Shown: in pieces, positions 23,888-33,200 of the stretch | How the letters are laid out: the number at the start of each line of letters is the position of its first letter | Position numbering within the stretch: position 1 is the first letter of the stretch | Assembly: GCF_913773635.1 (NCBI RefSeq) | Contig: NZ_CAJYGQ010000003.1 | Location: 186,001-250,000, forward strand | From: an uncultured Mucilaginibacter sp. | Lineage (GTDB): Bacteria; Bacteroidota; Bacteroidia; Sphingobacteriales; Sphingobacteriaceae | Direction: 5' to 3' | DNA length: 64,000 nt | The notes under the pieces: generated by a model | Seen by the model: the letters and a program-made list of their open reading frames with translations, nothing else | Told to the model about the DNA's origin: nothing | Databases searched by the model: none | Made by a program: the position numbers and the translations under genes

Positions 23888-25984
23888 TTAATCTTCTTGT
23901 GCCTGAATAGCCGTAATGATCACCGTATTAAAAATATCGTCTACTGTACAACCTCTGCTTAAATCATTCACCGGTTTGTTTAAGCCTTGCAACATAGGGC
24001 CAATGGCCAAAGCACCCGTTTCACGCTGAACGGCTTTATAAGTGTTGTTGCCGGTATTTAAGTCAGGAAAGATAAGTACGCTGGCCTGACCGGCAACCTC
24101 TGAGCCGGGAAGTTTACTTTTACCCACAATAGGGTCAACTGCGGCATCGTATTGTATTGGTCCTTCAACTTTAAGGTCGGGTCGCTTGGTTTTCACTATT
24201 TCGGTAGCGCGGCGTACTTTCTCTACATCTTCGCCCTCGCCGGAGGTGCCTGATGAGTAAGATAGCATGGCAATGCGTGGTTCAATACCAAATCGCTGAC
24301 TGCTTTCGGCTGATGATATAGCAATTTCGGCCAGCTGCTCGGCGGTAGGGTTGGGGTTAACGGCACAATCGCCAAATACCGAAACACGATCAGGCAAACA
24401 CATAAAAAATACCGACGAAACCACAGAAATACCCGGCTTGGTTTTAACAAACTGCAATGCCGGGCGAATGGTGTGCTGCGTGGTATGCACTGCGCCTGAT
24501 ACCATACCATCTGCGTGGCCTTTATAAACCATCATAGTGCCGAAGTATGAAACATCGGTCATCATATCGGTAGCCATTTCCATATTTACGTTCTTATTTT
24601 TACGAAGCTCGTAAAGCGTGTTTACATAGTCCTGGTAAAATTCAGAAGCAGCCGGGTTAACAATATTAATCTTGCTTACGTCGAGATTAAGGCCAAGGCG
24701 TTTGATGTTGGCAGTAATATCATCGGGGTTACCCAGCAGGGTAAGCGTTACAATATCCTGGCTTACTAAGCGAGCTGTGGCTCGTAAAATACGTTCATCG
24801 TTACCTTCGGGCAATACAATATGTTTCTTTTGGCTTTTTGCCCAATTGGTAATTTGATACTGGAACATGCGCGGCGTAATGCCTCCGCTTGGTTTAAAAG
24901 TCACAATCTGCTCATCGAGCTTGGCTACATCAACGTACTTGTTGAATACATCAATAGCCAATTGTATTTTCTTGGTATTATCGGCCGTAATTTTTGAGCG
25001 GATGTTACCAATCTCGGTAGTAGTTTGAAAGGTGCCGGTTTTAACCGCTATAATAGGTACAACAGTTTGCAAACCTTGTATCAGCCTTATAATAGGTTCC
25101 TCCGGTATAGTATCGGCAGTTAAAACTATGCCGGCAATTTGCGGATAGCTGGTAGATAGATTTGCTTGTAATGCAGCAATTATGATATCACCCCTGTCGC
25201 CCGGTGTAATAATGAGCAGGTTATCTTTAATATAGTTTAAAAAATTAGGCACCTGCATAGCACCAGTAACAAAATTATCTACCTGGTTGCTTAAGCGCTC
25301 TTCGCCAAATAGGAGTGTTGCGTTTAAGCTTTCACAAATCTCCTTCATGGTGGGCGCCTGCAATACCCGCATAGCAGGTATGATAGCAACAATAACATCG
25401 TCAGGCAGTTGGGCAGCAAGCAGTTCGCGTACGTCGTCTGTTTGTTCCTCAGTTATTTTGTTGGCAATAACAGCAAGCACCTGTATTTCGCGTGCTTCAA
25501 AGTTGCGCACCATTGTAATGGCCGAATTAGCAATCTGAGCCGTGGTTTTGTTCTCCCCTGATATTACGGCAATAACCGGTGCGCCCAGGTTTTTGGCAAT
25601 AGATGCATTTACCTCAAATTCAAACGCCGAACCTTCGCCCTGGTAATCGGTACCTTCTATAACGGTAAAGTCGTACTTGTCTTCAAGCTGTTTGTATTTG
25701 CGAATGATGGTATCAATCATTTCGCCCTGGCTGCCTGTTTCTGACTGGCGCATAGCTTCCTGCCAGCTGAGGGCATGTGCCTCATCATAGGTAATAGGTA
25801 AATCAAAGTAGCTTAGTACGGTTTGTATATGATCGCTTTTATGCTGAGTAGCCGGCCGGCTTACAATGGGTTTAAAGTAGCCTATTTTTTGAGCCTTGCC
25901 CAACAGCATATTTATAAGGCCGAGAGATACGATGGATTTACCGCTGTACGGCTCGGTACTGGTAATAAAAACGGTTTTTATCAT
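23888..25984 (-). CDS. pta: Phosphate acetyltransferase (long, three-domain form)
   Basis: 698 residues. An N-terminal P-loop domain related to dethiobiotin synthase (FITSTEPYSGKSIVSLGLI) is followed by a DRTGG-type regulatory domain (about 210-330) and the C-terminal PTA_PTB catalytic domain (about 370-698: IVLPEGNDERILRATARLV, MATDMMTDVSYFGTMMVYKGHADGMVSGAVHTTQHTIRPALQ, SSVFFMCLPDRVSVFGDCAVNPNPTAEQLAEIA, SYSSGTSGEGEDVEKVRRATE). It converts acetyl-CoA plus phosphate to acetyl phosphate. The long form is the allosterically regulated type seen in E. coli. It is in an apparent operon with ackA. Confidence 0.97.
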   Translation of the reverse strand: MIKTVFITSTEPYSGKSIVSLGLINMLLGKAQKIGYFKPIVSRPATQHKSDHIQTVLSYFDLPITYDEAHALSWQEAMRQSETGSQGEMIDTIIRKYKQLEDKYDFTVIEGTDYQGEGSAFEFEVNASIAKNLGAPVIAVISGENKTTAQIANSAITMVRNFEAREIQVLAVIANKITEEQTDDVRELLAAQLPDDVIVAIIPAMRVLQAPTMKEICESLNATLLFGEERLSNQVDNFVTGAMQVPNFLNYIKDNLLIITPGDRGDIIIAALQANLSTSYPQIAGIVLTADTIPEEPIIRLIQGLQTVVPIIAVKTGTFQTTTEIGNIRSKITADNTKKIQLAIDVFNKYVDVAKLDEQIVTFKPSGGITPRMFQYQITNWAKSQKKHIVLPEGNDERILRATARLVSQDIVTLTLLGNPDDITANIKRLGLNLDVSKINIVNPAASEFYQDYVNTLYELRKNKNVNMEMATDMMTDVSYFGTMMVYKGHADGMVSGAVHTTQHTIRPALQFVKTKPGISVVSSVFFMCLPDRVSVFGDCAVNPNPTAEQLAEIAISSAESSQRFGIEPRIAMLSYSSGTSGEGEDVEKVRRATEIVKTKRPDLKVEGPIQYDAAVDPIVGKSKLPGSEVAGQASVLIFPDLNTGNNTYKAVQRETGALAIGPMLQGLNKPVNDLSRGCTVDDIFNTVIITAIQAQED

Positions 25985-26068
25985 ACAGGCAGAGGTGTTA
26001 GTAAGCCAATAGCTTACATGACAAATATAGGAGCTAATAGTTCTTGTGCAATTGCTATTTGATTTGGC

Positions 26069-26257
26069 TTAATCGCCTCCGCAGCCTCCTCCAGAACCGC
26101 TGCATCCGGATGATGAACAGCCCGAGCAGCCACTGCTGCAACCATGTCCGACATCGCTATCACTATGTCCATGCCCTCCGTGGCTATGCCCACCATGCGA
26201 ATCATTGTCAAATGACGAATCATTGCTGTCACCACACCCTCCAGCCGAATTTTCATT
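26069..26257 (-). pseudogene. Gly/Cys/His-rich tail of the preceding gene, beyond an in-frame TAA
   Basis: Directly after the TAA at 26258-26260 the same reading frame stays open for 62 codons to a second TAA at 26069. The encoded peptide is highly non-random: NENSAGGCGDSND, a His-Gly block (HGGHSHGGHGHSDSD) and a Cys-Gly-Ser block (GCSSGCSGCSSSGCSG) ending GGGCGGD. This is the sort of tail I would expect at the C-terminus of the gene's family. There is no ATG, GTG or TTG in this frame, so it can be translated only by readthrough, frameshifting, or in relatives where the stop is a sense codon (CAA for TAA would suffice). I call it the stranded 3' part of the gene at 26258-26911. The 89-aa ORF in the track over the same DNA is in a different frame. 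Confidence 0.65.
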
Positions 26258-26911
26258 TTAGCGTTGGCGTTTTTCAGTAGCATAAATACTTATGCTTATA
26301 AATAAAAAGACCCCACAAAAAAATAGGTGAATCTTTACATCATCAAAATGGCTGATAATGTAAGGTATAATAAAGCAAAGAGCTATGAATACAAATGCAA
26401 ACAGTAAAAACTGCATTTTGCTAATGATAGAGCGCTTAACTGGCTTGTACTGGCTAATATTTACCCGCTGAAAATTAATATCTGTAAAGCGGCTTTCATT
26501 ATCCAGCCATATATCTGCAGGAGGTTGAGTATCAAATTTATCTTCGTAAAGCTTGAAAGATTGTGTGTAATAACTGTCGAATTTTTCGGCTTCGGCAATG
26601 CCACCTTTGGTGGGGTTATGGTGAATGTCCTGTCCCAAAGTGTCACGGCAAAAATCAAACCAATATGAACGTGTGTAAGTGAGGTGCAGGTGCCAGGCCT
26701 GGTCAACTGCATCAGACGGGGTAACACCTGTTGGTGATATACAGCAAAGGAAAATGAATTTTTTATATTCCTCAATCACGCGTTTTGTGTAAGCGCTGCT
26801 CCAGCCGTTCTCGCGTGACAGCCGGGCCGTAAAATTAAAACTGCTTTCATCATCGTCAAGATTGAAATTCTCAATCTTGCGCCATAAGGTTTGTTCGGTA
26901 TGTGTCATCAT
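26258..26911 (-). CDS. Glycine-rich-domain-family membrane protein, tail lost to an in-frame stop
   Basis: 217 residues to the first stop. The N-terminal ~150 residues match the GRDP-like / TIGR04222-associated domain: LWRKIENFNLDDDESSFNFTARLSRENGW, VIEEYKKFIFLCCIS, the signature DAVDQAWHLHLTYTRSYWFDFC, and DIHHNPTKGG. Two membrane helices follow (about residues 165-187 and 192-208). In related Bacteroidota proteins, as I recall, the two helices are followed by a Gly/Cys-rich tail; here that tail lies in frame just past a TAA (see the adjacent entry). No biochemical function is known. The gene lies between pta and a Crp/Fnr regulator on the same strand. Confidence 0.8.
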   Translation of the reverse strand: MMTHTEQTLWRKIENFNLDDDESSFNFTARLSRENGWSSAYTKRVIEEYKKFIFLCCISPTGVTPSDAVDQAWHLHLTYTRSYWFDFCRDTLGQDIHHNPTKGGIAEAEKFDSYYTQSFKLYEDKFDTQPPADIWLDNESRFTDINFQRVNISQYKPVKRSIISKMQFLLFAFVFIALCFIIPYIISHFDDVKIHLFFCGVFLFISISIYATEKRQR

Positions 26912-26978
26912 AGTTTTATCATGACCTTTGCCGAAAGGTATTAAGAAACTTTTACATTCTCTGATGTAAATAAATTAC

Positions 26979-27668
26979 TTATATTGATTTGGTAAGCTCA
27001 GTGAGCGCATCAGTATTTACAATGGCTATGCTTTTACCGGTTAAGCTTATGCAATTTTCATTTACCAATTCATTAATTACCCTAAAAACGGTTTCGTAGG
27101 TTGCTCCTGCGTATGAGGCAAGGTCTTGCCGGCTTAGGTTAATGTTTATTAAACCACTATCGGTTTTGCCAAACTGGGCTTGTAATTTCAACAGCGCATC
27201 TGCTACCCGGCCTTTGACCGGCATATGCGCCAGGTTGCGCATACGGCGTTCTGATATGCGCAGTTCATTTGCAAAAAAGTTTACCAATTGGAAAGTAAGT
27301 TGGTTGTTTACCTTTAGCGTACTTTCAAAAAACTTCATATCTATGTAGCAAACCACCGAGTCTTCAAGTGCCGAGGCGGATATCGGATAAATTAAGTCGT
27401 CGCCAATACCCCTATGACCTAAAATAGCACCATCTTTAGCAAAACGTAAAATCAGTTCCTTATCAGCATCCCATTTTTTATAAACCTTTACGTTTCCGCT
27501 GTAAACAAAGTATATACCCGTAACAGGATCACCTTCCTTGAAAATAAGCTCACCTTTTCTTAATTTATAGTTGGTTTTGTTAGCGCATATAGCCGGACGC
27601 CATTCCTCAATGCAATTTTGACACATAAAACAGGAGTTTGCGTCACAAGTAGCTTTATTTCTTTTCAT
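26979..27668 (-). CDS. Crp/Fnr-family transcription regulator with an N-terminal cysteine cluster
   Basis: 229 residues. A cyclic-nucleotide-binding-like fold (about 35-145: LRKGELIFKEGDPVTGIYFVYSGNVKVYK, AKDGAILGHRGIGDD) precedes a winged-helix HTH (NLSRQDLASYAGATYETVFRVINELVNENCISLTG). The N-terminus has cysteines at 8, 13, 16, 19 and 28 (CDANSCFMCQNC), i.e. a CX4CX2CX2C arrangement like that binding the oxygen-sensing 4Fe-4S cluster of Fnr. The cAMP pocket residues of CRP are not obvious. It is likely an oxygen/redox-responsive regulator. The downstream gene lies 67 nt away, so they may be co-transcribed. Confidence 0.88.
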   Translation of the reverse strand: MKRNKATCDANSCFMCQNCIEEWRPAICANKTNYKLRKGELIFKEGDPVTGIYFVYSGNVKVYKKWDADKELILRFAKDGAILGHRGIGDDLIYPISASALEDSVVCYIDMKFFESTLKVNNQLTFQLVNFFANELRISERRMRNLAHMPVKGRVADALLKLQAQFGKTDSGLININLSRQDLASYAGATYETVFRVINELVNENCISLTGKSIAIVNTDALTELTKSI

Positions 27669-27741
27669 TATTGCGCTTTAAATACTAAAAATTAGAGTCT
27701 TTTATTAAAATATGTCTAATTAAATGACAAAACTAATGTTT

Positions 27742-27785
27742 AAACGCATATAAATGTAACATCTGTATAGAATAGATGTGCGTTT
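27742..27785. promoter_or_regulatory. Inverted repeat in the divergent gap of the Crp/Fnr-like and DUF4202 genes
   Basis: ACATCT (27759-27764) and AGATGT (27774-27779) form a dyad with a 9-nt centre, extended by AAACGC (27742-27747) and GCGTTT (27780-27785). It is the only dyad I see in the 269-nt gap (27669-27937). It could be an operator or a hairpin; it is not a canonical TTGAT-N4-ATCAA Fnr box. Confidence 0.35.
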
Positions 27786-27937
27786 GTTATGTAATTTATA
27801 TCTAAGCGTTGATTTTTGATGGTTTTGTCGTCGCGAAGTATATATTAAAAGTAAATCGATAATTTGAGTGTTCCAATATCGTATCCCTTATAAAATTGTT
27901 TATTTCGCAAAGTGAGCCAAAGGTGCTACTTTGCATA

Positions 27938-28531
27938 ATGAGTAATTTGCAGGCTGCACTACAGCTTTTTGATAGCTATAATCAGCAAGATCCGCGTGTT
28001 ATAGATAGCAATGGCAAAAGCTATCCGCAGGAATATTTTTATGCACTCAAATTATACGATTGGATAATAACGCTTAATGCTGATGCTACCAACGAATTAA
28101 TTTTAGCTTCGCGATGTCAGCACATAGGCAGGTGGGAAATACCGCGCGAATCATACCCCGAAGGACGTGACGCATATTTAAAATGGCGTAAGGATTTAGC
28201 TTTACATCATAGTGCAATAGCTGGTAAATTAATGATGGAGGCAGGCTACAACGATGCAGATATAGAACGTGTAGTGCAAATTATACTCAAAAAGCGTATT
28301 AAGGTTGATGCTGATGTACAAACTATCGAGAATGCGTTATGTCTTGTTTTCTTGCAGTACCAGTATGACGATTTTAGGTTAAAATACGAGAATGAGCCAG
28401 AGAAAATGATCAATATTCTTTACAAATCATTATTGAAGATGGATGCGCATGGGCATCATTTTGCATTACAGCTTAAATATAGTGAAGGGGGATTTAAATT
28501 AGTGCAACAGGCAATGGCTAAAATGTCTTAA
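27938..28531 (+). CDS. DUF4202 family protein
   Basis: 197 residues from the ATG at 27938 (MSNLQAALQLFDSYNQQDPR); the ORF-track start at 27896 is a TTG in the leader. The protein is a helical, likely metal-binding HD-like family: LYDWIITLNADATNELILASRCQHIGRWEIPRESYPEGRDAYLKWRKDLALHHSAIAGKLMMEAGY, with ENALCLVFLQYQ further on. The histidines (CQHIGRW, LHHS, HGHHF) hint at HD-domain-type ligands. DUF4202 has no assigned function. It is divergent from the Crp/Fnr-like gene and 82 nt upstream of a histidine kinase gene on the same strand. Confidence 0.82.
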   Translation: MSNLQAALQLFDSYNQQDPRVIDSNGKSYPQEYFYALKLYDWIITLNADATNELILASRCQHIGRWEIPRESYPEGRDAYLKWRKDLALHHSAIAGKLMMEAGYNDADIERVVQIILKKRIKVDADVQTIENALCLVFLQYQYDDFRLKYENEPEKMINILYKSLLKMDAHGHHFALQLKYSEGGFKLVQQAMAKMS

Positions 28532-28613
28532 TTGAATTAAATTTTTCTTAATTGTAAACACAGCCCGCTAATTATAGTTACTTTGTTGGTTGCAATTATA
28601 AGCGTTACCCATT

Positions 28614-30197
28614 TTGAGCGAGCATAGCCAACTGTTAAAGGAGATTGAGTTTTTAAAAGCCGAACGAAAGCTTTTAACGGAGCGTGTTGCCCTGCTTGAA
28701 TCGCAACAGGAAAGCAACAGCAGTACGGTTTTTACTGACCAGATGATGCTGCGTACAGTAGCTGATTATTTACCCGTAATGGTGTGGACTGCACAGCCCG
28801 ACGGGTTTGTTGACTTTGTAAACAAAGGCTACACAGAATACTGCGGGCAAACTATTGCAGAGGCATTAAGTGACGGTTGGGTTCATATTGTGTTTGCCGA
28901 TGACCTGGATGCTACTACAAGAGCCTGGCAAATGGCCATAGAAACCGGTAACGCTTATGAAATACAATACCGGTTAAAGCGTGCAAGTGATAATTCGTTT
29001 CGCTGGCATCAGGCCAGGGCCTTGCCTATAAGTAATGCTCAAGGGCAAACCATACAGTGGTTTGGCACCATCATAGATATACACGAGCAAAAGGAAACCG
29101 AAGCTGCAAAAGACGAGTTTTTAAGCATAGCCAGTCATGAATTGCGCACACCCTTAACAAGTGCAAAGGCGCTTATTGACTTAAGTAAACGAATGGCCGA
29201 TCCGGCTGAAAAGGTATTTCAATTTGTTGACCGTGCATCAGGGCAGCTTAAGCGTCTTGAAAGGCTAATTGCCGACTTGCTTGATGTATCAAAAATACAT
29301 GCAGGAAAGATGGTTTACAATAAAGAAAGCTTTGACTTTGCAGCCGTACTTCAAGACACCATCTCCCTATTACAGTCCACCGCCGGTAACCATCAGTTAT
29401 TACTTGAACAAAATGATGCCGTTACCATAACGGGTGACCAGGTGCGTATTGAACAGGTGATTAATAACCTTATTTCAAATGCCATCAAATATTCGCCTGA
29501 TGCCAACAAGGTTGTAATACGGTCGTCTGTACAGCATGATAACCTGGTAGTATCTGTGCAGGATTTTGGTATAGGAATAAGCGAAGAAAACCTCAACCGT
29601 ATATTTGACCGGTATTATCGCGCCGATAATAGCTATATGCGCTTTCAGGGCTTAGGGTTAGGATTGTACATAGCTGCCGAGATTATCAAAAGGCATAACG
29701 GCAGTTTATGGATTGAGAGTGAAGCAGGAAAGGGATCTACGTTCTATTTTTTATTGCCGCTTAATGGCAAACAATACTTTATAGATATAGATACCGACAA
29801 CCAAACCTTTTACAAAGGCAACTTCATAACTATAAACTACAACGAGCAAATGAACTGGCTTGATGTTAATTGGTTAGGTTATCAAAATTATGACTCGGTG
29901 AAAAAGGGTTGCCTCATTATGCTTGATCTGCTGCGAAAAAACAAATGCGCGAAGGTTTTGAACGATAACACACATGTGTTAGGAAACTGGTCGGAAGCGG
30001 CTGATTGGGGCGGCGAGTACTGGTTTCCGGCTATGCAGGAAGCGGGGCTTAAACATTTTGCCTGGATCTACTCTCCAAGCACCTTTAGCAGGCTTTCGGC
30101 ACATAAAAGCATCGATATTACCATGGGGAAGGTTACTGCTCAATTCTTTGACAGCCTTAATGAGGCCAAACAATGGCTTGCTGCTCAGGCCGGGTAA
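28614..30197 (+). CDS. PAS sensor histidine kinase with a C-terminal STAS-like domain
   Basis: 527 residues with a TTG start. Domains in order: a short coiled coil (1-35), a PAS domain (~45-160: VADYLPVMVWTAQPDGFVDFVNKGYTEYCG, FRWHQARALPI), HisKA with the phosphoacceptor H175 (FLSIASHELRTPLTSAKAL), and HATPase_c (N box ISNAIKYSPDANK, G1 VQDFGIGISEENLNRIFDRYYR, G2 GLGLGLYIAAEIIKRH, TFYFLLPL). An extra ~140 residues follow (from ~385; LNDNTHVLGNWSEAADWGGEYWFPAMQ, HFAWIYSPSTFSRLSAHKS). These resemble small stand-alone STAS/SpoIIAA-like proteins of Bacteroidota. No membrane segment, so it is a cytoplasmic sensor. No response regulator adjoins it. Confidence 0.88.
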   Translation: MSEHSQLLKEIEFLKAERKLLTERVALLESQQESNSSTVFTDQMMLRTVADYLPVMVWTAQPDGFVDFVNKGYTEYCGQTIAEALSDGWVHIVFADDLDATTRAWQMAIETGNAYEIQYRLKRASDNSFRWHQARALPISNAQGQTIQWFGTIIDIHEQKETEAAKDEFLSIASHELRTPLTSAKALIDLSKRMADPAEKVFQFVDRASGQLKRLERLIADLLDVSKIHAGKMVYNKESFDFAAVLQDTISLLQSTAGNHQLLLEQNDAVTITGDQVRIEQVINNLISNAIKYSPDANKVVIRSSVQHDNLVVSVQDFGIGISEENLNRIFDRYYRADNSYMRFQGLGLGLYIAAEIIKRHNGSLWIESEAGKGSTFYFLLPLNGKQYFIDIDTDNQTFYKGNFITINYNEQMNWLDVNWLGYQNYDSVKKGCLIMLDLLRKNKCAKVLNDNTHVLGNWSEAADWGGEYWFPAMQEAGLKHFAWIYSPSTFSRLSAHKSIDITMGKVTAQFFDSLNEAKQWLAAQAG

Positions 30198-30266
30198 AAC
30201 ACTATATTAACTTATATCGGTAGCATTTACAACGTATAATGTAATGCACAAACTTTTAAACCGCTA

Positions 30267-33200
30267 CTACTGTAGCAAAAGCTTAAGGTTTATACCAAAA
30301 TTGGTAAAGGCGGTATTAAAGGTTTGCGAAGTGTAGGGCCGGGTAATGTTTGAATCGTAAAATATATTGAAGTTAAAGCGCTGATTAATTACATAATCAA
30401 TAGAGGGGCGAATGGTGATATTTTTAGCTCCTGATGATATCTCCGCGGTTTCTACATCGGCACGGTAAATCACAATCTTGTTGTCGCGCAGGGCAAAGTC
30501 AAACTTAAAGTTCAAATCATTATTGAGCTTAAAGTTGCTGAACAAGCCAAACGGAAAATGAAAGTTGCGTGTACGGTAACCAAATCCTACCACCATTATA
30601 TTCTCATTTTGCTGCGCTAACTGACTGTTAAGTACGCTTAAGCTAAGGGTACGGCTGTTGCGGTATTCGGCGCTAAGCGTCATGCTGTTTTTAAAACGCA
30701 CATCAACGCCTACAAGCGGCACAAACTGTTCAAAAAGCGTTACCTGGGTAAATTGATAAAACGGTAAGAAATCATTATTTACATCGCGCTCAACAGACGC
30801 GCCATTTACTTCACGGTAGCGGATGAGCGAATTATAGCTATTTACACTGTAGGTTGAACGGTAACCGTGGCGTAAATCAAATGAATCAAAAAAGTCTTTA
30901 AGCCAGCTTACCCGGCTCAATCCGTTATAGGTAATTTGCCAGTTTGGAATAGGTATCTGTGGAAACGAATTTAGCCCCGATTTACTCGCGTCTTTGCCAG
31001 CATAAGCGGTTAAGAATGAATTTACCAGTACATCCTGCTGGTTAGGTCCGTACCCATCGGCATAGCCATTGTTACCAGCGCCGGTGGCGTTGCTGTTTTG
31101 TGCAGCTAACCGCTGCGATATAATTTGCCGGTTGTTTAAAAGTTGTTGAAAAGCCGCAGAGGTATTATTCAATCCCCTGTCGCGGCTGAATGCGGTACCT
31201 ATTGAAAGGAATGATACACTGTAAGTACCGGATGTTATAGGGCTTTGGTCTTCAAAATTATTAGTGGCCGGATTGAATTTATAGTTAGTTTGAAAATTAC
31301 GATCGCGCGTGCGGAAGGCTGTAAGCTCGATATTTAAATCGGGTATTGGGCGTATGGTGCTGCGCAGGTGCATATCCTCATTTAGCGTGGTTGTGTATAA
31401 TTGATTTTGCAACGTATCGCGGCTGAGCCATCCATTTGCAACGGCTCTTGAACGTAAATCGGCCTGGCTGCCTAATAAAAATCCTATACCTGGCGCGTTT
31501 GCGCTAAAATCCTGTCCACCAAAGCCGGTTGTTGGCAAATATCCGGGTAAAAATGTTCCTTGTGTGCGCGTATAGGTTGCGCCCAGATTTTTTACGCTGG
31601 TTAGCAAATTCACTAAAAACTTTCCGCCACCTTTAGCATCGGCATTATTAAACTTACGTATGGCACTAAACTTATTATACAAATTGCTCAGGTTAAGGGT
31701 AGGGTTGAGTTGAACCGAACGTGAGTTTTGTATGGTATTGCCCACATCATAAGCTGCATTATCAATAGCAAATTTAGGTTGGGTTTGCCAGTTAAAATTG
31801 GTGCTGTAACGTGCAATGGCACTTACCCAATCAAATCCCGGTATTTTACTTATAGGTAATGTATAGTTAAAGTTAATGGTGTGATTATAGTTGGTAGTAC
31901 GGCCTAAACGTTTAAGGTTTTCCCAAAGCGTATCACGCTTCATTCCGTTTATACGACCGGCAGGCTCATCAATAACACCAAGGTTGGTGGCATCAATATC
32001 CATTTGCAATGATTTGGTTAAATTCCAGCCTATACCATAAACACGGGTAACGTTGAAGTTTTTGTTAAACGTTGTGGTAGGTATGGGCAGGTAATTATTA
32101 GGGTCGTTGTTACGCAGGGTGTTTTCTGAATAAAACCTATCAAAACTAATGGCAAAATTTAACCTTGAAGGAAGAATGCTGAAGTTAAAATCGCGCAACA
32201 GGTTCAGCATGTTGGTTTTTATTACTTTTTCTAAAGGCGTATAATACTTTGCCTGGTTAAGATAATTGTAAGCCAGGGCAACCTTGTATATCTTTTGAAT
32301 ATCGTTCTCGGTAATGAAGTCATGGTGCTCATACTCAGAGTAAGCATATGTAGCGTTAAGGTTCTCTACATCCCACAATTTGGCCGGTGCTGCCTGGTTT
32401 GATTTTGACTTGTGTACGTTGGTAAAGTTTATGCTTTTGCGCATGGTATAATCTTGCGCTACACGTTTTATCTCATCTTTTTTCTCCTGCGTTGGTGCAT
32501 TAGCAATAGCAGTCTTTAACTCAACATCGGGTTGTGCCGGGTTAAACTGCGGCATAGCTACCTGTTGCGATACGTTTACATACATTGGTATGCGCATACC
32601 GGTTTTAGCCGGGAAAAACTTACCTAACTCTAAACTGCCGGCCATATCAAAAGTGTGACTATCATGACGGCTACGCTCGCTTACGCGCTGCTCAATTGAT
32701 CCAAAACCAATGGTAGTTTTGCTGCCAGCCAACGTAATGTCGGCAAAATCGGCAAGTTTTGCGTTTAGGCGTGCAGTTGCAGCCCAGCCACCACGCTGGT
32801 CAAAATCGGTAAGGCGTAGTTCGTTAAACCACACAATGGCATTTTTATCGAACCCGCCCGATTGCCTGTACGGGTTACGTATACCCAGCATAATAGCCCT
32901 CAAGCGGCTTAAATCGGGCTGACCCTTAATGGTTATTTTATTGTTACCATCGGTTACCGTGAAAGGAATATTTATTGATGCAAGCTGTCCGGCTGCAATG
33001 GCGTTATCGCGCGCAAGCTTAGCGCGGGTAAGTGCGGCCAGCTCAATGTCCATGTTATTGGCAGCAGGCCATATAGCACTGGCATCTGATGTGCCGGGGC
33101 GGGTAATTTTCAGCGGAACCTCGTACTCATAGTAGCTATCCTGGTAATCGACACCTAAACGTATAAAAGCGCTTAGGTCGTTATCGTTAAGCTGTTCGCC

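Noticed and set aside
26014-26283. 89-aa minus-strand ORF rich in Met, Ala and His
   Set aside because: It is a frame-shifted shadow of the Gly/Cys/His-rich tail; the real frame continues from the 26258 gene.
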